Positions 17,072-26,274 of a stretch of 64,000 bases of DNA are shown here, piece by piece. Under the pieces are notes generated by a model, which had not been told where the DNA came from, did no database searches, and saw only the letters and a program-made list of their open reading frames with translations. The DNA lies in contig OZ260079.1 in assembly GCA_965284365.1 (NCBI GenBank), forward strand, positions 6,014,001-6,078,000, in the 5' to 3' direction. Both the position numbers and the translations under genes were made by a program. This stretch comes from Phragmitibacter sp965284365. Its GTDB lineage: Bacteria; Verrucomicrobiota; Verrucomicrobiia; Verrucomicrobiales; Verrucomicrobiaceae. Every line of letters starts with the position of its first letter. Position 1 is the stretch's first letter.

Positions 17072-18841
17072 ATGTCTTACCGCCGCTCAAAGCTATCTCG
17101 TCTCTGGCTACATCCCGGGGCCAGGTTCCGGACCCAGACTGGAGTTATTGCGGTATTGATCTGGCTTGGTTCACAGCTGGCGCACTCCCAGCCGGAACAG
17201 AACTCAGTCACTAAGCCAATACCACAAACCGCCACCACCGCCGCGGCCACTCGCACCTTCCAGCAGCGCCTCGGCATGGTCAAAAGAGAACAAGACTATC
17301 CCTTCAAATCCCAAAAACTCGACCATCTTAAATACGACGCCAAACGCGACATCACCGCCGAGGAACGTCAGCCTTACTTATACCCCGACACTGCCCCGTG
17401 GAAAACCTTTGAAGATGACTGGGTCCGCTTTGAATATCCCGATCACCCTCTCATCACCGTCGAGGTGACCCACTTCACGCCAGACGAGCACACCAGAGTC
17501 AGGGCTCAAGCGCCGAATCAAGCTCCAGGCCAACAAACCATCACACCTACTGGCCGCTCCTACCACCTCACCGTCGGAAAAGATCACCTTTACTACGCTT
17601 TCTGGCAGGTCATCACACCAGCAAAGGATTTCGACGAAACCGTCTGCCGCTGCGGCCCTCTCCACTTCGAACGCTGCATGTTCGAAGACGACGGTACCGC
17701 CCTCCGCTTCAGCCTCCTCGCCAGCGGCAATGTCAAAAAAGCCCAGGCCATGCGCGATGGCCGCCTCGCCGTGCTCGCAGAGTGGACCCACACCTATCTG
17801 CCCCAGTCCATATATGCCCGCATCGGCCGCTCCATGCGGCTGAAGTCATCCTCGCCCGCCCGCACCCGCCAGCAGTGGCTCGATCATATCAAGCAGACCT
17901 CCGGCCCCTACGCCCTCATCAGTTGGCTCGACCCCGGCACCCCTGCGGAAACCGTGCGCGAACTTATCGGCAAACCCGATCGTGAGGAACCTGACGGCTG
18001 GATCTACATCATCCCCGGCAGCCATCCCAATGGCTACCGCTTCCAAATGCAAAGCAAGCTGCGCATCAAAGACGGTGCCTATCTCGGTGTCGACTCCGAT
18101 TGGCAGGGCTTTGAAGAACTCCCCGCCGTCCCCGGCACCACAGCCTGGGCCGAGCAATTGCTGAAAAAGCTCAATCGCGACACCCCTCCCGAAGTGCTCG
18201 CCAAAGCCGAGCGCGAGGACTTCCCCGCCATCGTCGAAGCCTTTGTCAAAGCCGCTCCCACTGCGGATGAAGACGCTTGGCTTTTCTGGAGCAGCGTCAT
18301 CAAAACTACTGCTGGACTTGGCTGGAGGGACCCGCGCGTGCCTCCCGTCATCATCAGCCGCTTCCGCGACAAAAAAGCCTTCCACGCCATCAGCCATGAA
18401 ATTCTGGAGCACTACCAAACACCCGAGCGCGCCCAACTCTTCACCCAGCGCCTTAAGGAATTGAAAGCTTTGACAAACGAAGACATCAGTTACGAGATCA
18501 ACGTCCTGCAACCCTGGCTCCCCAAAGAACCCGCCCCCCTGCGCGAATGGGTCGACCTCCTTATCGCAAATCCCAACGACCCAGTCCGGTACCAAGGCTA
18601 CATCGCCGCCTTAGGCCTCCCTCGCACCCAAGCCATCGAAGTCTTCCAACAGGGCCTGCACCGCAAAGATGATCCGATGAACCAGTATCAGATTACCCTC
18701 CTCCTCAAAGACAAGTTCCCCCTCAAACCCGAAGACGTCCCTTGGCTCCAGGAAGCCCTGAACGATATCCAAAACGAGGGCATGAAAATCTATTTGCAGA
18801 AGGTCATCAATTCCGCCAAAACGGGCAACCCGGTGGAGTGA
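17072..18841 (+). CDS. Secreted hypothetical protein with HEAT-like C-terminal half
   Basis: The 589-residue protein has a basic N-region, a hydrophobic core (VIAVLIWLGSQLAHS) and a possible cleavage site after AHS, so export is likely. Residues 280-340 (TPAETVRELIGKPD...GWIYIIPG) resemble the small domain found in SmpA/OmlA-type and related outer-envelope proteins, a weak similarity. The last 220 residues are helical and repeat-like (ALGLPRTQAIEVFQQGLHRK, PWLQEALNDIQNEGMKIYLQ). The start is not certain because no ribosome binding site stands out. No specific role can be given. Confidence 0.6.
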   Translation: MSYRRSKLSRLWLHPGARFRTQTGVIAVLIWLGSQLAHSQPEQNSVTKPIPQTATTAAATRTFQQRLGMVKREQDYPFKSQKLDHLKYDAKRDITAEERQPYLYPDTAPWKTFEDDWVRFEYPDHPLITVEVTHFTPDEHTRVRAQAPNQAPGQQTITPTGRSYHLTVGKDHLYYAFWQVITPAKDFDETVCRCGPLHFERCMFEDDGTALRFSLLASGNVKKAQAMRDGRLAVLAEWTHTYLPQSIYARIGRSMRLKSSSPARTRQQWLDHIKQTSGPYALISWLDPGTPAETVRELIGKPDREEPDGWIYIIPGSHPNGYRFQMQSKLRIKDGAYLGVDSDWQGFEELPAVPGTTAWAEQLLKKLNRDTPPEVLAKAEREDFPAIVEAFVKAAPTADEDAWLFWSSVIKTTAGLGWRDPRVPPVIISRFRDKKAFHAISHEILEHYQTPERAQLFTQRLKELKALTNEDISYEINVLQPWLPKEPAPLREWVDLLIANPNDPVRYQGYIAALGLPRTQAIEVFQQGLHRKDDPMNQYQITLLLKDKFPLKPEDVPWLQEALNDIQNEGMKIYLQKVINSAKTGNPVE

Positions 18842-18869
18842 GGCACACCTTAAAATACAAGGTCAACCC

Positions 18870-19030
18870 AACACCCTTCCTCACCTAACTCACCCCGCCC
18901 ACCCACGTCCTTTTGGAATGCGGTGGCAGAACGAAGTGTCGACACCGCTTTGGCAAGCGACCCAAGCAAAATATCACCCGCCAACCCCCACCGAGAGCCC
19001 CCGACTCCCAAACCAGAGCTCGCACCGCCG
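18870..19030. repeat. Long dispersed repeat, copy A
   Basis: The block runs from ACACCCTTCCTCACCTAACT, through a hairpin-like core (TTTTGGAATGCGGTGGCAGA, then GACACCGCTTTGGCAAGCG), to CTCCCAAACCAGAGCTC. The same order of elements occurs at 19912-20060, and the first part alone at 19499-19560. No frame in it looks coding. Confidence 0.6.
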
Positions 19031-19247
19031 TTTCGTTCGACCCCGGCCGCCGACGAAAAAGGAGGGGCGATCTCCGAATCGCCCACCATCAAAGGCACAG
19101 GAAGGCCCCTTTCCAAATTGCCCACGCTCACAGGAGCCCATCCATCCGAAAGTCAGCGAAACAGAACCTGAACTCAAGCCATCACACGCGAACCTCGCCC
19201 CCCCAGCGATCAAACCCAGCTTGAACAACACCTCCCGTCATCCTCCC

Positions 19248-19352
19248 CGAACACCGGCGGCGTTCTCCGTGAATAACCCCGCGTCCACTCGCGGACCCGG
19301 GGTCGCTACCTCAGCAAGGCACCACGACCCCAGCGTGAGTCACCCTATGCGC
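19248..19352. repeat. Dispersed repeat 'CGAACACCGG...CTATGCGC', copy A
   Basis: This block opens CGAACACCGGCGGCGTTCTC, includes CTCGCGGACCCGGGGTC, and ends near CACCCTATGCGC. A near-identical block is at 19651-19752, and its first 33 bases recur at 19588-19620. The CACCACGACCCCAGCGTG portion is conserved in both full copies. Confidence 0.65.
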
Positions 19353-19403
19353 AATGCCGCAAATTTCCTTCCTCCCTCACCCCTCACGCCACTCCTCACC
19401 GCT

Positions 19404-19448
19404 GACGCCGTAGGACGAATTTCCAAAATCGTCCGACCACACCCCGCA
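19404..19448. repeat. Dispersed palindromic repeat GACGCCGTAGGACGA type, copy 2
   Basis: It matches the element at 6518-6562 from GACGCCGTAGGACGA to CCACACCCCGC, with a slightly imperfect palindrome (GGACGAATTT and AAAATCGTCC). The same conserved flanks show that both copies belong to one repeat family. Confidence 0.6.
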
Positions 19449-19650
19449 TATTGCACCACCCTTCACCATCATTCCCTCCAGACCAAGAACCAAGAACTCT
19501 ACCAACACCCTTTCTCACCCAACCAACTCCGCTCTACCCACATCCTTTTTCTGCTGGAGCTCGCACCCTCATCCCGTTGTTCCTCCCGAATACCGGCGGT
19601 GTCTCCGTGAATAGCCCCGCTTCTCGAATCCTCCTTCAGTCGTTCGTGCC

Positions 19651-19752
19651 CGAACACCGGAGGTGTTCTCCGTGAATAGCCCCGGGTCCGCTCGCGGACC
19701 CGGGGTCCCACAGCAAGGCACCACGACCCCAGCGTGGGTCGCCCTATGCGCG
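19651..19752. repeat. Dispersed repeat 'CGAACACCGG...CTATGCGC', copy B
   Basis: This is the second full copy of the 19248-19352 element, 403 bases further on. Its centre contains CCGGGTCCGCTCGCGGACCCGG, a strong GC-rich hairpin. The partial copy at 19588-19620 lies just upstream. Confidence 0.65.
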
Positions 19753-19793
19753 ATCGACATCGCATCCCCCCCTGACACTAGGTCCCCACGCAA

Positions 19794-19904
19794 AACCAAG
19801 AACCAAGAACCAAGAACCAAGAACCAAGAACCAAGAACCAAGAACCAAGAACCAAGAACCAAGAACCAAGAACCAAGAACCAAGAACCAAGAACCAAGAA
19901 CCAA
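19794..19904. repeat. Perfect heptanucleotide tandem repeat (AACCAAG)15
   Basis: Fifteen uninterrupted copies of AACCAAG begin at 19794, followed by a six-base partial copy ending at 19904. Because 7 is not a multiple of 3, any frame through it repeats with a 21-base period. It lies between two long dispersed repeats and in no gene. Two stray copies at 19483-19497 and one near 25842 suggest a local seed. A simple array of this purity is expected to vary in length by slippage. Confidence 0.9.
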
Positions 19905-19911
19905 AAATCAA

Positions 19912-20060
19912 CTCAACACCCTTCCTCACCTAACCAACTCTGCCGTACCCACACCCTTTTGGACTGCGCTGGCACGCCGAAGGCACGACACGCTTTGGCA
20001 AGCATGCCCAGTAATATCTCCCACCAACTCCCACCAACTCCCAAACCAGAGCTCACGCCC
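19912..20060. repeat. Long dispersed repeat, copy B
   Basis: The block starts AACACCCTTCCTCACCTAAC and contains the core TTTTGGACTGCGCTGGCACG with GACACGCTTTGGCAAGC. It ends CTCCCAAACCAGAGCTC, as does copy A at 18870-19030. Confidence 0.6.
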
Positions 20061-20202
20061 AGTTCCCCCCTACCTCCAGATATCCTCGTGCCTTGGTGTC
20101 ATCTCTTTGTGCCTTCGTGTAAAAACAACCCACTCCGCCCCCGCCCCAAAACACCATCCGTCCGAGCGACCCTCACCTCCCTCTTCCTGCGCAGCCGCGA
20201 AG

Positions 20203-20757
20203 CGAAACTTGACACTTAAAACTTAAAACTCGCTGCGCTCCGCCGCCTCCAATTCAAAGCCACACCAAGCTCCAGCAATCCAAACAGCCTCACCACCGCA
20301 TTCCTCTATCCCGAGCGCGAAGCGTCTTGGACTGCTCTAGGTTCGCGTCGCAGGTTCCTTCTTTCGCCGGGGTGCGCAGCGTAGGACGCCGAGCGTTCCC
20401 CGGAGTGCACGCGGCTTGCCGCCGCTCGGTTGAAGGAGCTTGCTCCGACGGGTGGAAAGAACGCCAACACACCCTCGACCTCAGCCAATGCTCCACAAGT
20501 GAAACGCACACCCGAAGACAAACTCCCTTCACAAACAATCCCAGTACCCCCCAACCCTTCCTCCCTTAAAAAACTTCGCGCCTTCGCGCCTTCGCGGTGA
20601 AAAACCCCGCTCCTCCCACGCCCCCAACACCATCCGTCCAACAGACCTCCTCGCCCTTCTTCAGACTTGAAACTTGACACTTCAAACTTGAAACTTTTTG
20701 CGAAAGCATCGACAAATCCCCGCCTCTGTTCCAGCATAGCGTCGAATCGTTCCACCC
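20203..20757. repeat. Mosaic of short dispersed repeats upstream of the TIR-WD40-ROC gene
   Basis: The stretch contains GAAACTTGACACTTAAAACT (20208), GCGCGAAGCGTCTTGGACTG (20314, shared with 1069), GGAGCTTGCTCCGACG (20433), CTTCGCGCCTTCGCGCCTTC (20573) and TTGAAACTTGACACTTCAAA (20670). No frame looks like a gene. The promoter of the 20758 gene must lie within it, but I could not pick one with confidence. Confidence 0.5.
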
Positions 20758-23700
20758 ATGTCCACCCCCTACGAGTTCGACGTCTTCCTGAGCCACAGCT
20801 CCAAAGACAAACACCTCGTCCGCCCCATCGCCGAACGCCTCCGCGCCGACGGCCTCAAAGTTTGGTTCGATGAATTCATCCTCGAACCCGGCGACAGCAT
20901 CCCATCTAAAATCAACCACGGCCTGGAAAACTCCCGCACCCTGGCCCTCTTCATGTCCGCGAACGCCTTCGGTTCCGACTGGGCCGAACTCGAAGGCGGC
21001 ACCTACCTCTTCCGTGACCCCCTCAACAAAGAGCGCAGACTCATCCCCGTGCGCCTTGATGACGCCGAGATCAAAGGCGCATTGAAGCAGTTCCTCTATA
21101 TTGATCGGCGAAAAATCACATCAGCGTCTGATGCTGAAGACGAATGTTATATAAAATTGCGGGAGGCCTGCGGCTCCGAGGCCACCATCTCCACCCTAAA
21201 TCAGCCAGCGCCACTCCTGCAACAGGCGACCGTTCGGGGCATACCTTCGTTGCACAACTGCAATGTAATATCGCTTGGGCATGTTGGATTAGTCCTTGGC
21301 ACCGTAATATCCCCTGACGGTAAATACGCTTTCACTGGTTGCTCCGACCAGACTGTTAGGAAGTGGGACTTAAACGCCGGACGCTGCGTCCAAGTATTCG
21401 AAGCGCATACGCGTCCAGTCTTAGCGCTGGCCATCAGTCATGATGGAACTCATTTGATCTCGTGTTCTGAAGATAGGTCGCTCAGGCAGTGGCATATTCC
21501 GTCAGGACTTTGCTTGAAAGAAGTGCAACTAACTTCTCCAGCATTGACCGTCGCATTCGCCCCTGACGGCACGCAAGCGCTCACTGGCAACTTCGACTCC
21601 TCAATATCTCTCTGGGACTTAAAATCTGGCGAATGTTTGATAGTCTTGAGGGGCCATACCGCTGCGGTGTGGAGTGTCGTCTTCTCTCAAAATGGAAAAC
21701 AAGCGTTATCAGGATCTGCCGATGACACGTTGCGTCATTGGTCATTGGACTCCGGTGAATGCTTGGACACGTTTAATGGGCATACCGCCGTCGTCCGAAG
21801 CGTCGCTTTTTCTCCAGATGGTCATTTTGCGCTTTCTGGATCGGACGATGGCACCGTCTGTCTTTGGGATTTAGACACCGGCGAGTGCCTTCCTGAGATG
21901 AACGACCACGCTGGCGCAATATTAAGTATTTCGCTCTCGGCTAATGGCCACCGACTGCTCAGCGCTTCAGCGGATGGGACTGTTCGTCTCTGGTCATTGC
22001 TTTCAGCCAAGTGTGTGAGGGTATTCGAAGGTCATAATAATACAGTCAGGAGCACATCCTTCTTACCCGACGGCAAGAAATTCGTCTCCACCTCGGATGA
22101 CGGCACGCTGAAGATTTGGTCGCTCGACACCGGCTCCCAAAACTCCTTTTCTGTTTCAGGCAGTGGTTCCTACAGAGGCATGTCCGTCAGCACGGATTTT
22201 CGACTCCTCCTCTCCGGCTCTGATGACGGGACTGCTCAGCTTTACTCGCTAGATACGGGCGAGCGCTTACAGCTTCTCGTTGGGCATAAAAATTCGGTTT
22301 ACGACGTAGCTTTGTCGCGCCGTGGGCATGAGGCCGTCACCGCTTCTGAGGATGGCACACTCCGCATCTGGGACTTGGATTTTGGCCAATGCCTCCACAC
22401 TTTTGAAGGGCACGCCGGCCCAGTCAGGTGCGTAACTCTATCCTCAGACGGTACAATGATGCTATCGGCCTCTGACGACAAATCTGTCCGACTCTGGTCC
22501 TTGAAATCCAGCCAATGCCTCAAAGTTCTGGAAGGTCATAGGGAGGCCGTTTGGAGTGTGGCTTTCTCACCTAATGGGAAGCGCGCCGTCGCTGCATCGA
22601 TTGATCACAGCTTGTATTACTGGGACCTGTCCTCCGGTAGCCGTATCAAGGAGCTTGAGGGACACACTTCCCACGTCTTTGCTGTAGCCTTCGACCCGAA
22701 GGGGCAGCAATGTCTTTCAGGATCGAGCGATGGCAGTGTTCGGTTGTGGGATCTTAATTCCGGTCGATGCCTCCGCGTATTCGAAGGCCATGCTGACTCC
22801 GTTTGGAGCGTGGCCTTCTCTCAGTTCCATCGCCACGCGCTTTCCGGTGCCGCCAATGGCACGATCCATCTCTGGGATCTGGACTCAGGCAGTTGCCTAG
22901 GCACCTTAGTGGGACATTCCAACTTGGTGGCGAACCTCAGTTTTGGCTACCAGGACGGTAGGTATGTTGCTATCTCAGGCGCAAATAATGGCATTGTCCG
23001 CATTTGGCCACTTGAAGATTTCTTAACGAAACCAGAAGGGCTGCCACCTTCACAGTGCACTTCCCTTTACACTAATGCCAAAGTCCTCCTGGTCGGCGAC
23101 AGTGGCTCAGGCAAAACCGCCCTCTCCCGCCAACTCGCCAATCTTAACAAAGATTGGGAGGCAACCGACTCCACTGTAGGTGCCTGGGCTACTCAATGGA
23201 AAATTCCAGTCGATGCAGACACCGACGTCCAACGAGAAATCTGGCTTTGGGACTTTGGCGGCCAAGCCGACCAACGGCTCATCCATCAACTCTACATGGA
23301 TGAAACAGCGCTTGCTGTCTTGGTGTTCGATGGTCAAAAAGAGGATCTCTTTGAATCTCTCGGCCAATGGGACCGCGACCTCGCGCGCGCTTCACGCAAA
23401 GAATTCCGCAAGCTTCTTGTGGCTGGCCGTGTCGATGCCGGAGGATTACGCCACAGCCGGGCTAAAATCGAGACCTTTCAAAAGGAACGGGGATATAGAT
23501 GTCTCCTGGAGACCAGCGCCAAAACAGGGTTGAATTGCGAGGGTCTCAAGCAGGCCATCCTTTCAGGCATTGACTGGGATGCCATCCCTTGGCGCTCATC
23601 CCCTGTCCTTTTCCAGCGGCTTAAGGAGGCCATCATCAAACTGAAGGATGAGGGCCGTGTGCTCATGCGGCTCAATGAACTGCGGGATGCGCTTCGTCTG

Positions 23701-25107
23701 CTGCTCATCGGCGAGTCTGTTGCCTTCAACGACGCAGAACTGAAAGCAGTCATCCGCCTGCTGGCTGGACCCGGCGTGGTCTGGGAACTCGACTTCGGCA
23801 GTTGGGTGTTGCTCCAGCCAGAGCAAATCAATGCCTATGCCCAAGCCGTCATTCAAACCATGCGCGAGGATGCACACGAACGCGGCTGTCTGCCGGAGGA
23901 ACGTGTCCTCAATGCCGATCTCACTTTTCACCGTCCAGAGGCCCGTCTACCAATTGATGACGAGCGCATCGTCCTCCTAGCTATGCACCAGATCCTCGTG
24001 GGCAAAGGTCTCTGCCTCCGGGAAAAAACCGGGGACGGCCCCATTCTCACGTTTCCCAGCTATTACCGTCGAGAGCGGCCCGAACTCGTCGATGCTCCTG
24101 CGGCCCTAATGACCTATAAATTCAGCGGATTCCTCGATGACATCTATGCCACTCTCGTTGTGAAGCTGCACCACACCAAGCCCTTTGAACAAAAAAGCCT
24201 TTGGCGCTATGCCGCAGATTTCGAAACCATGGGCCACAAACAACTTGGCGTCAAAGTCGAACGACGTTCCGAAGGTGCCGCAGAACTAGTAGTCTATGCC
24301 GACCCGGCCATCCCCATCACGGAAAAGCTTCTCTTTGTACGTTACGTGCACGAACATCTGAGCGAAAAAGCTCCGAATGCTGAGCGTCTGCGGCACTACT
24401 GCTGCCCTCAATGTCAAACACCTGTGGGCAATCGCGAGGTTGCTATGGAACGCCTCGGAGCGTGGATCACCGAACAAAGATTGACCGACAAACTGTCCCA
24501 AAACACCACCCATTTCTTGAAGCCTAAGCCTCCCACCATCATTTGCGTAAAATGCGAAAAGCGCGTGAATCTTTGGGATGACATCGAGCAATACTTCATG
24601 GGCGACGAAATCCGGAAACTTGTGCACGAACTGCAAACGGAAGTACGTGTCGAATTGAACAACGAGAGCAGGGAACGCGCTCTCGTCGGCGAAATCATCT
24701 CCACAGTCGCCAATGCCGGTCAGATCAGCCGTGAGTTCAGCATCAGTGATCACGGTATCGCCATGGAAATCGAATTTATAACTGACCCTCTCTCAGCCGA
24801 TGAACAAGGCGAACCCACCGGGAAAAAAATATTCCTTTATCTTAGTCTTGACCCTCTTCTCGAAGAATTCGATTACATAAACATTGATCCGTATCATGTA
24901 ACTTACTGGAAGAAACAAGCTCGCCCAGTCATGCTCGTGGCCCGAAATAGCCAGGACATGGTTCATTGGGGGGATATGCGGAAGACAATCGAAGTTGGGA
25001 GCGCTAAGCATGGCAACCAGAACATAGTGACTTATCTCTTCCGTGAACGTGAACCTTTCAACGTCATGAGCGTGCGCCGCTGGCGCGAGAAGCTGCTTAA
25101 GAAGTGA
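20758..25107 (+). CDS. TIR - 14x WD40 - ROC GTPase - zinc ribbon - degenerate DUF4365-like protein
   Basis: The 1449-residue protein starts with a TIR domain (5-130; FDVFLSHSSKDKHLV, then W75 and E79 in SDWAELE, the NADase W-x3-E pattern). Fourteen WD40 repeats (about 170-755) suffice for two seven-bladed propellers. A ROC-type GTPase follows, with P-loop GDSGSGKT at 780-787 and switch DFGGQ at 832-836. At the expected N/TKxD site it has GRVD (890-893), a departure in a key guanine-binding residue. A COR/winged-helix-like part comes next, then two CxxC knuckles (CPQC 1216-1219, CVKC 1263-1266). From 1331 the end resembles DUF4365 nuclease-like domains (DHGIAMEIEF, then YWKKQARPVMLVARNS), but the expected Q-x-K active-site strand reads IFLYLSLDPL. 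It is probably a large intracellular sensor of infection. Its base composition is less GC-biased than its neighbours, hinting at transfer. Confidence 0.85.
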   Translation: MSTPYEFDVFLSHSSKDKHLVRPIAERLRADGLKVWFDEFILEPGDSIPSKINHGLENSRTLALFMSANAFGSDWAELEGGTYLFRDPLNKERRLIPVRLDDAEIKGALKQFLYIDRRKITSASDAEDECYIKLREACGSEATISTLNQPAPLLQQATVRGIPSLHNCNVISLGHVGLVLGTVISPDGKYAFTGCSDQTVRKWDLNAGRCVQVFEAHTRPVLALAISHDGTHLISCSEDRSLRQWHIPSGLCLKEVQLTSPALTVAFAPDGTQALTGNFDSSISLWDLKSGECLIVLRGHTAAVWSVVFSQNGKQALSGSADDTLRHWSLDSGECLDTFNGHTAVVRSVAFSPDGHFALSGSDDGTVCLWDLDTGECLPEMNDHAGAILSISLSANGHRLLSASADGTVRLWSLLSAKCVRVFEGHNNTVRSTSFLPDGKKFVSTSDDGTLKIWSLDTGSQNSFSVSGSGSYRGMSVSTDFRLLLSGSDDGTAQLYSLDTGERLQLLVGHKNSVYDVALSRRGHEAVTASEDGTLRIWDLDFGQCLHTFEGHAGPVRCVTLSSDGTMMLSASDDKSVRLWSLKSSQCLKVLEGHREAVWSVAFSPNGKRAVAASIDHSLYYWDLSSGSRIKELEGHTSHVFAVAFDPKGQQCLSGSSDGSVRLWDLNSGRCLRVFEGHADSVWSVAFSQFHRHALSGAANGTIHLWDLDSGSCLGTLVGHSNLVANLSFGYQDGRYVAISGANNGIVRIWPLEDFLTKPEGLPPSQCTSLYTNAKVLLVGDSGSGKTALSRQLANLNKDWEATDSTVGAWATQWKIPVDADTDVQREIWLWDFGGQADQRLIHQLYMDETALAVLVFDGQKEDLFESLGQWDRDLARASRKEFRKLLVAGRVDAGGLRHSRAKIETFQKERGYRCLLETSAKTGLNCEGLKQAILSGIDWDAIPWRSSPVLFQRLKEAIIKLKDEGRVLMRLNELRDALRLLLIGESVAFNDAELKAVIRLLAGPGVVWELDFGSWVLLQPEQINAYAQAVIQTMREDAHERGCLPEERVLNADLTFHRPEARLPIDDERIVLLAMHQILVGKGLCLREKTGDGPILTFPSYYRRERPELVDAPAALMTYKFSGFLDDIYATLVVKLHHTKPFEQKSLWRYAADFETMGHKQLGVKVERRSEGAAELVVYADPAIPITEKLLFVRYVHEHLSEKAPNAERLRHYCCPQCQTPVGNREVAMERLGAWITEQRLTDKLSQNTTHFLKPKPPTIICVKCEKRVNLWDDIEQYFMGDEIRKLVHELQTEVRVELNNESRERALVGEIISTVANAGQISREFSISDHGIAMEIEFITDPLSADEQGEPTGKKIFLYLSLDPLLEEFDYINIDPYHVTYWKKQARPVMLVARNSQDMVHWGDMRKTIEVGSAKHGNQNIVTYLFREREPFNVMSVRRWREKLLKK

Positions 25108-25314
25108 CCCGATCAGGACAAACGGACCGAGGTACCCACCCCCCCTTCCACCCCCACCTCGTCCCAACCGCCCCCGGCGTAAATTGCAAGCGCCCCAGCC
25201 TCTGGCACCTTCTTCGCATGCCAGACAAGCAATCCCTGTCCGTACTCGCATTCGCACCCGCACGCCGACGCCCCGTCGCATCCAACGCCTCTCACACCTT
25301 TTTCTCCGCCACAC

Positions 25315-25398
25315 CGTACTACCTAGTACGCAATATCGCGGATTGCAGCACGCCGCATCGCCACCACACGCTTTTCTGCCCCGGTTCAAACTCCCAAC
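25315..25398. repeat. Palindrome-headed repeat, copy 1
   Basis: The head is CGTACTACCTAGTACG, one base pair short of a perfect palindrome. It is followed by a block (ATCGC...CGCATCGCCACCACACG...GGTTCAA) that recurs after the perfect palindrome at 25623 and, more diverged, after 25463. Confidence 0.6.
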
Positions 25399-25462
25399 CG
25401 CAATTCGCAACTCAATCAAGCGGCCACTCGCTGCGATTCCTCGAAGCGAACCCCATTCCCGA

Positions 25463-25540
25463 CGACATAGTTGGGAATAACGCCGATTCCCACATGCCTC
25501 ACCGGCAATTCACGCCTTTCCACCCCAGTTCCACCACCCC
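25463..25540. repeat. Palindrome-headed repeat, copy 2 (diverged)
   Basis: The head ATTCCCGAC ... AGTTGGGAAT (25454-25477) is an imperfect inverted repeat of different sequence. The downstream block (ACGCCGATTCCCACATGCC ... TTCACGCCTTTCC) is aligned with copies 1 and 3. The hairpin head has therefore changed while the body is kept. Confidence 0.45.
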
Positions 25541-25622
25541 GTCGCACTACGGTACGCCTTTCACCCGCCCCTCTTGAAACTTGATACTTTAAACTTGAAA
25601 CCCCTCATCATTTTCCGCCATT

Positions 25623-25712
25623 CCGTACTACGTAGTACGGAAGATCGCCGGTTCCTGCATACCCCATCGCCACTACACGCCTTTCTGACCCGGTTCAACC
25701 ACCCAACCGCAC
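25623..25712. repeat. Palindrome-headed repeat, copy 3 (perfect 18 bp palindrome)
   Basis: CCGTACTACGTAGTACGG at 25623-25640 is its own reverse complement over all 18 bases. The following 70 bases match copy 1 (CGCCACTACACGCCTTTCTG, then CCCGGTTCAA). The three copies are spaced by about 150-160 bases. Confidence 0.65.
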
Positions 25713-26274
25713 TAGCCCTCGCGAAAACCGGCAAAAACCACCCCTACCCGTCTCCATCACACAACCACACCCCTCCCGCTGTCCGAATTCCCATAACACT
25801 CGGTGCAACGCTTCCCCCTCCAGCAACCAAGAATTACGAACCAAGAACTCATTCGCCCCCCTCGCCTGACAAGGCCAGCACAAATTTTTTCCGATGCAAA
25901 ATCCCTTGCTTTTCCCATGAATAACCTGAAATTATCCTCGCCCGGTTCCGTACCGTTCTCAGCCCCGTTCTTCGGATGGCTGACAACCACGCCCCACCCG
26001 GCCAGATTTTTCGCACGCATGACCCAATCGAACTCAGCCAGCCTGACCGCGCCATACCCATACTTTATGATGAAGCGCGTATCCCAGGTTGTGCTTGCTG
26101 AGCGGTCATGACCGAGTTCTGTATGGAGCCTGCCGTGTCCAGCACCAGACTGTCCGTCCGTGGAGTCATGCACTGCGCCGCCGCTGCTGCTTCTTCTTTT
26201 TCCTTTCCCATTTCCATGATCATTTTTGTTGGCTGTAGCTCATCCCGCTGTCGCTAACTCTTTCAGAACCACCC

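Noticed and set aside
19794..19904. Heptanucleotide array as a CRISPR
   Set aside because: The unit is seven bases with no spacers; CRISPR repeats are 23-48 bases with unique spacers. No cas gene is present.
19569..19904. Frame giving FLVLGSW repeats on the minus strand
   Set aside because: It is only a reading of the AACCAAG array and has no biological composition.
25757..26173. 138-codon frame in the gap before infC
   Set aside because: It has an odd amino acid composition, no start signal and no family, and it shares DNA with dispersed repeats.
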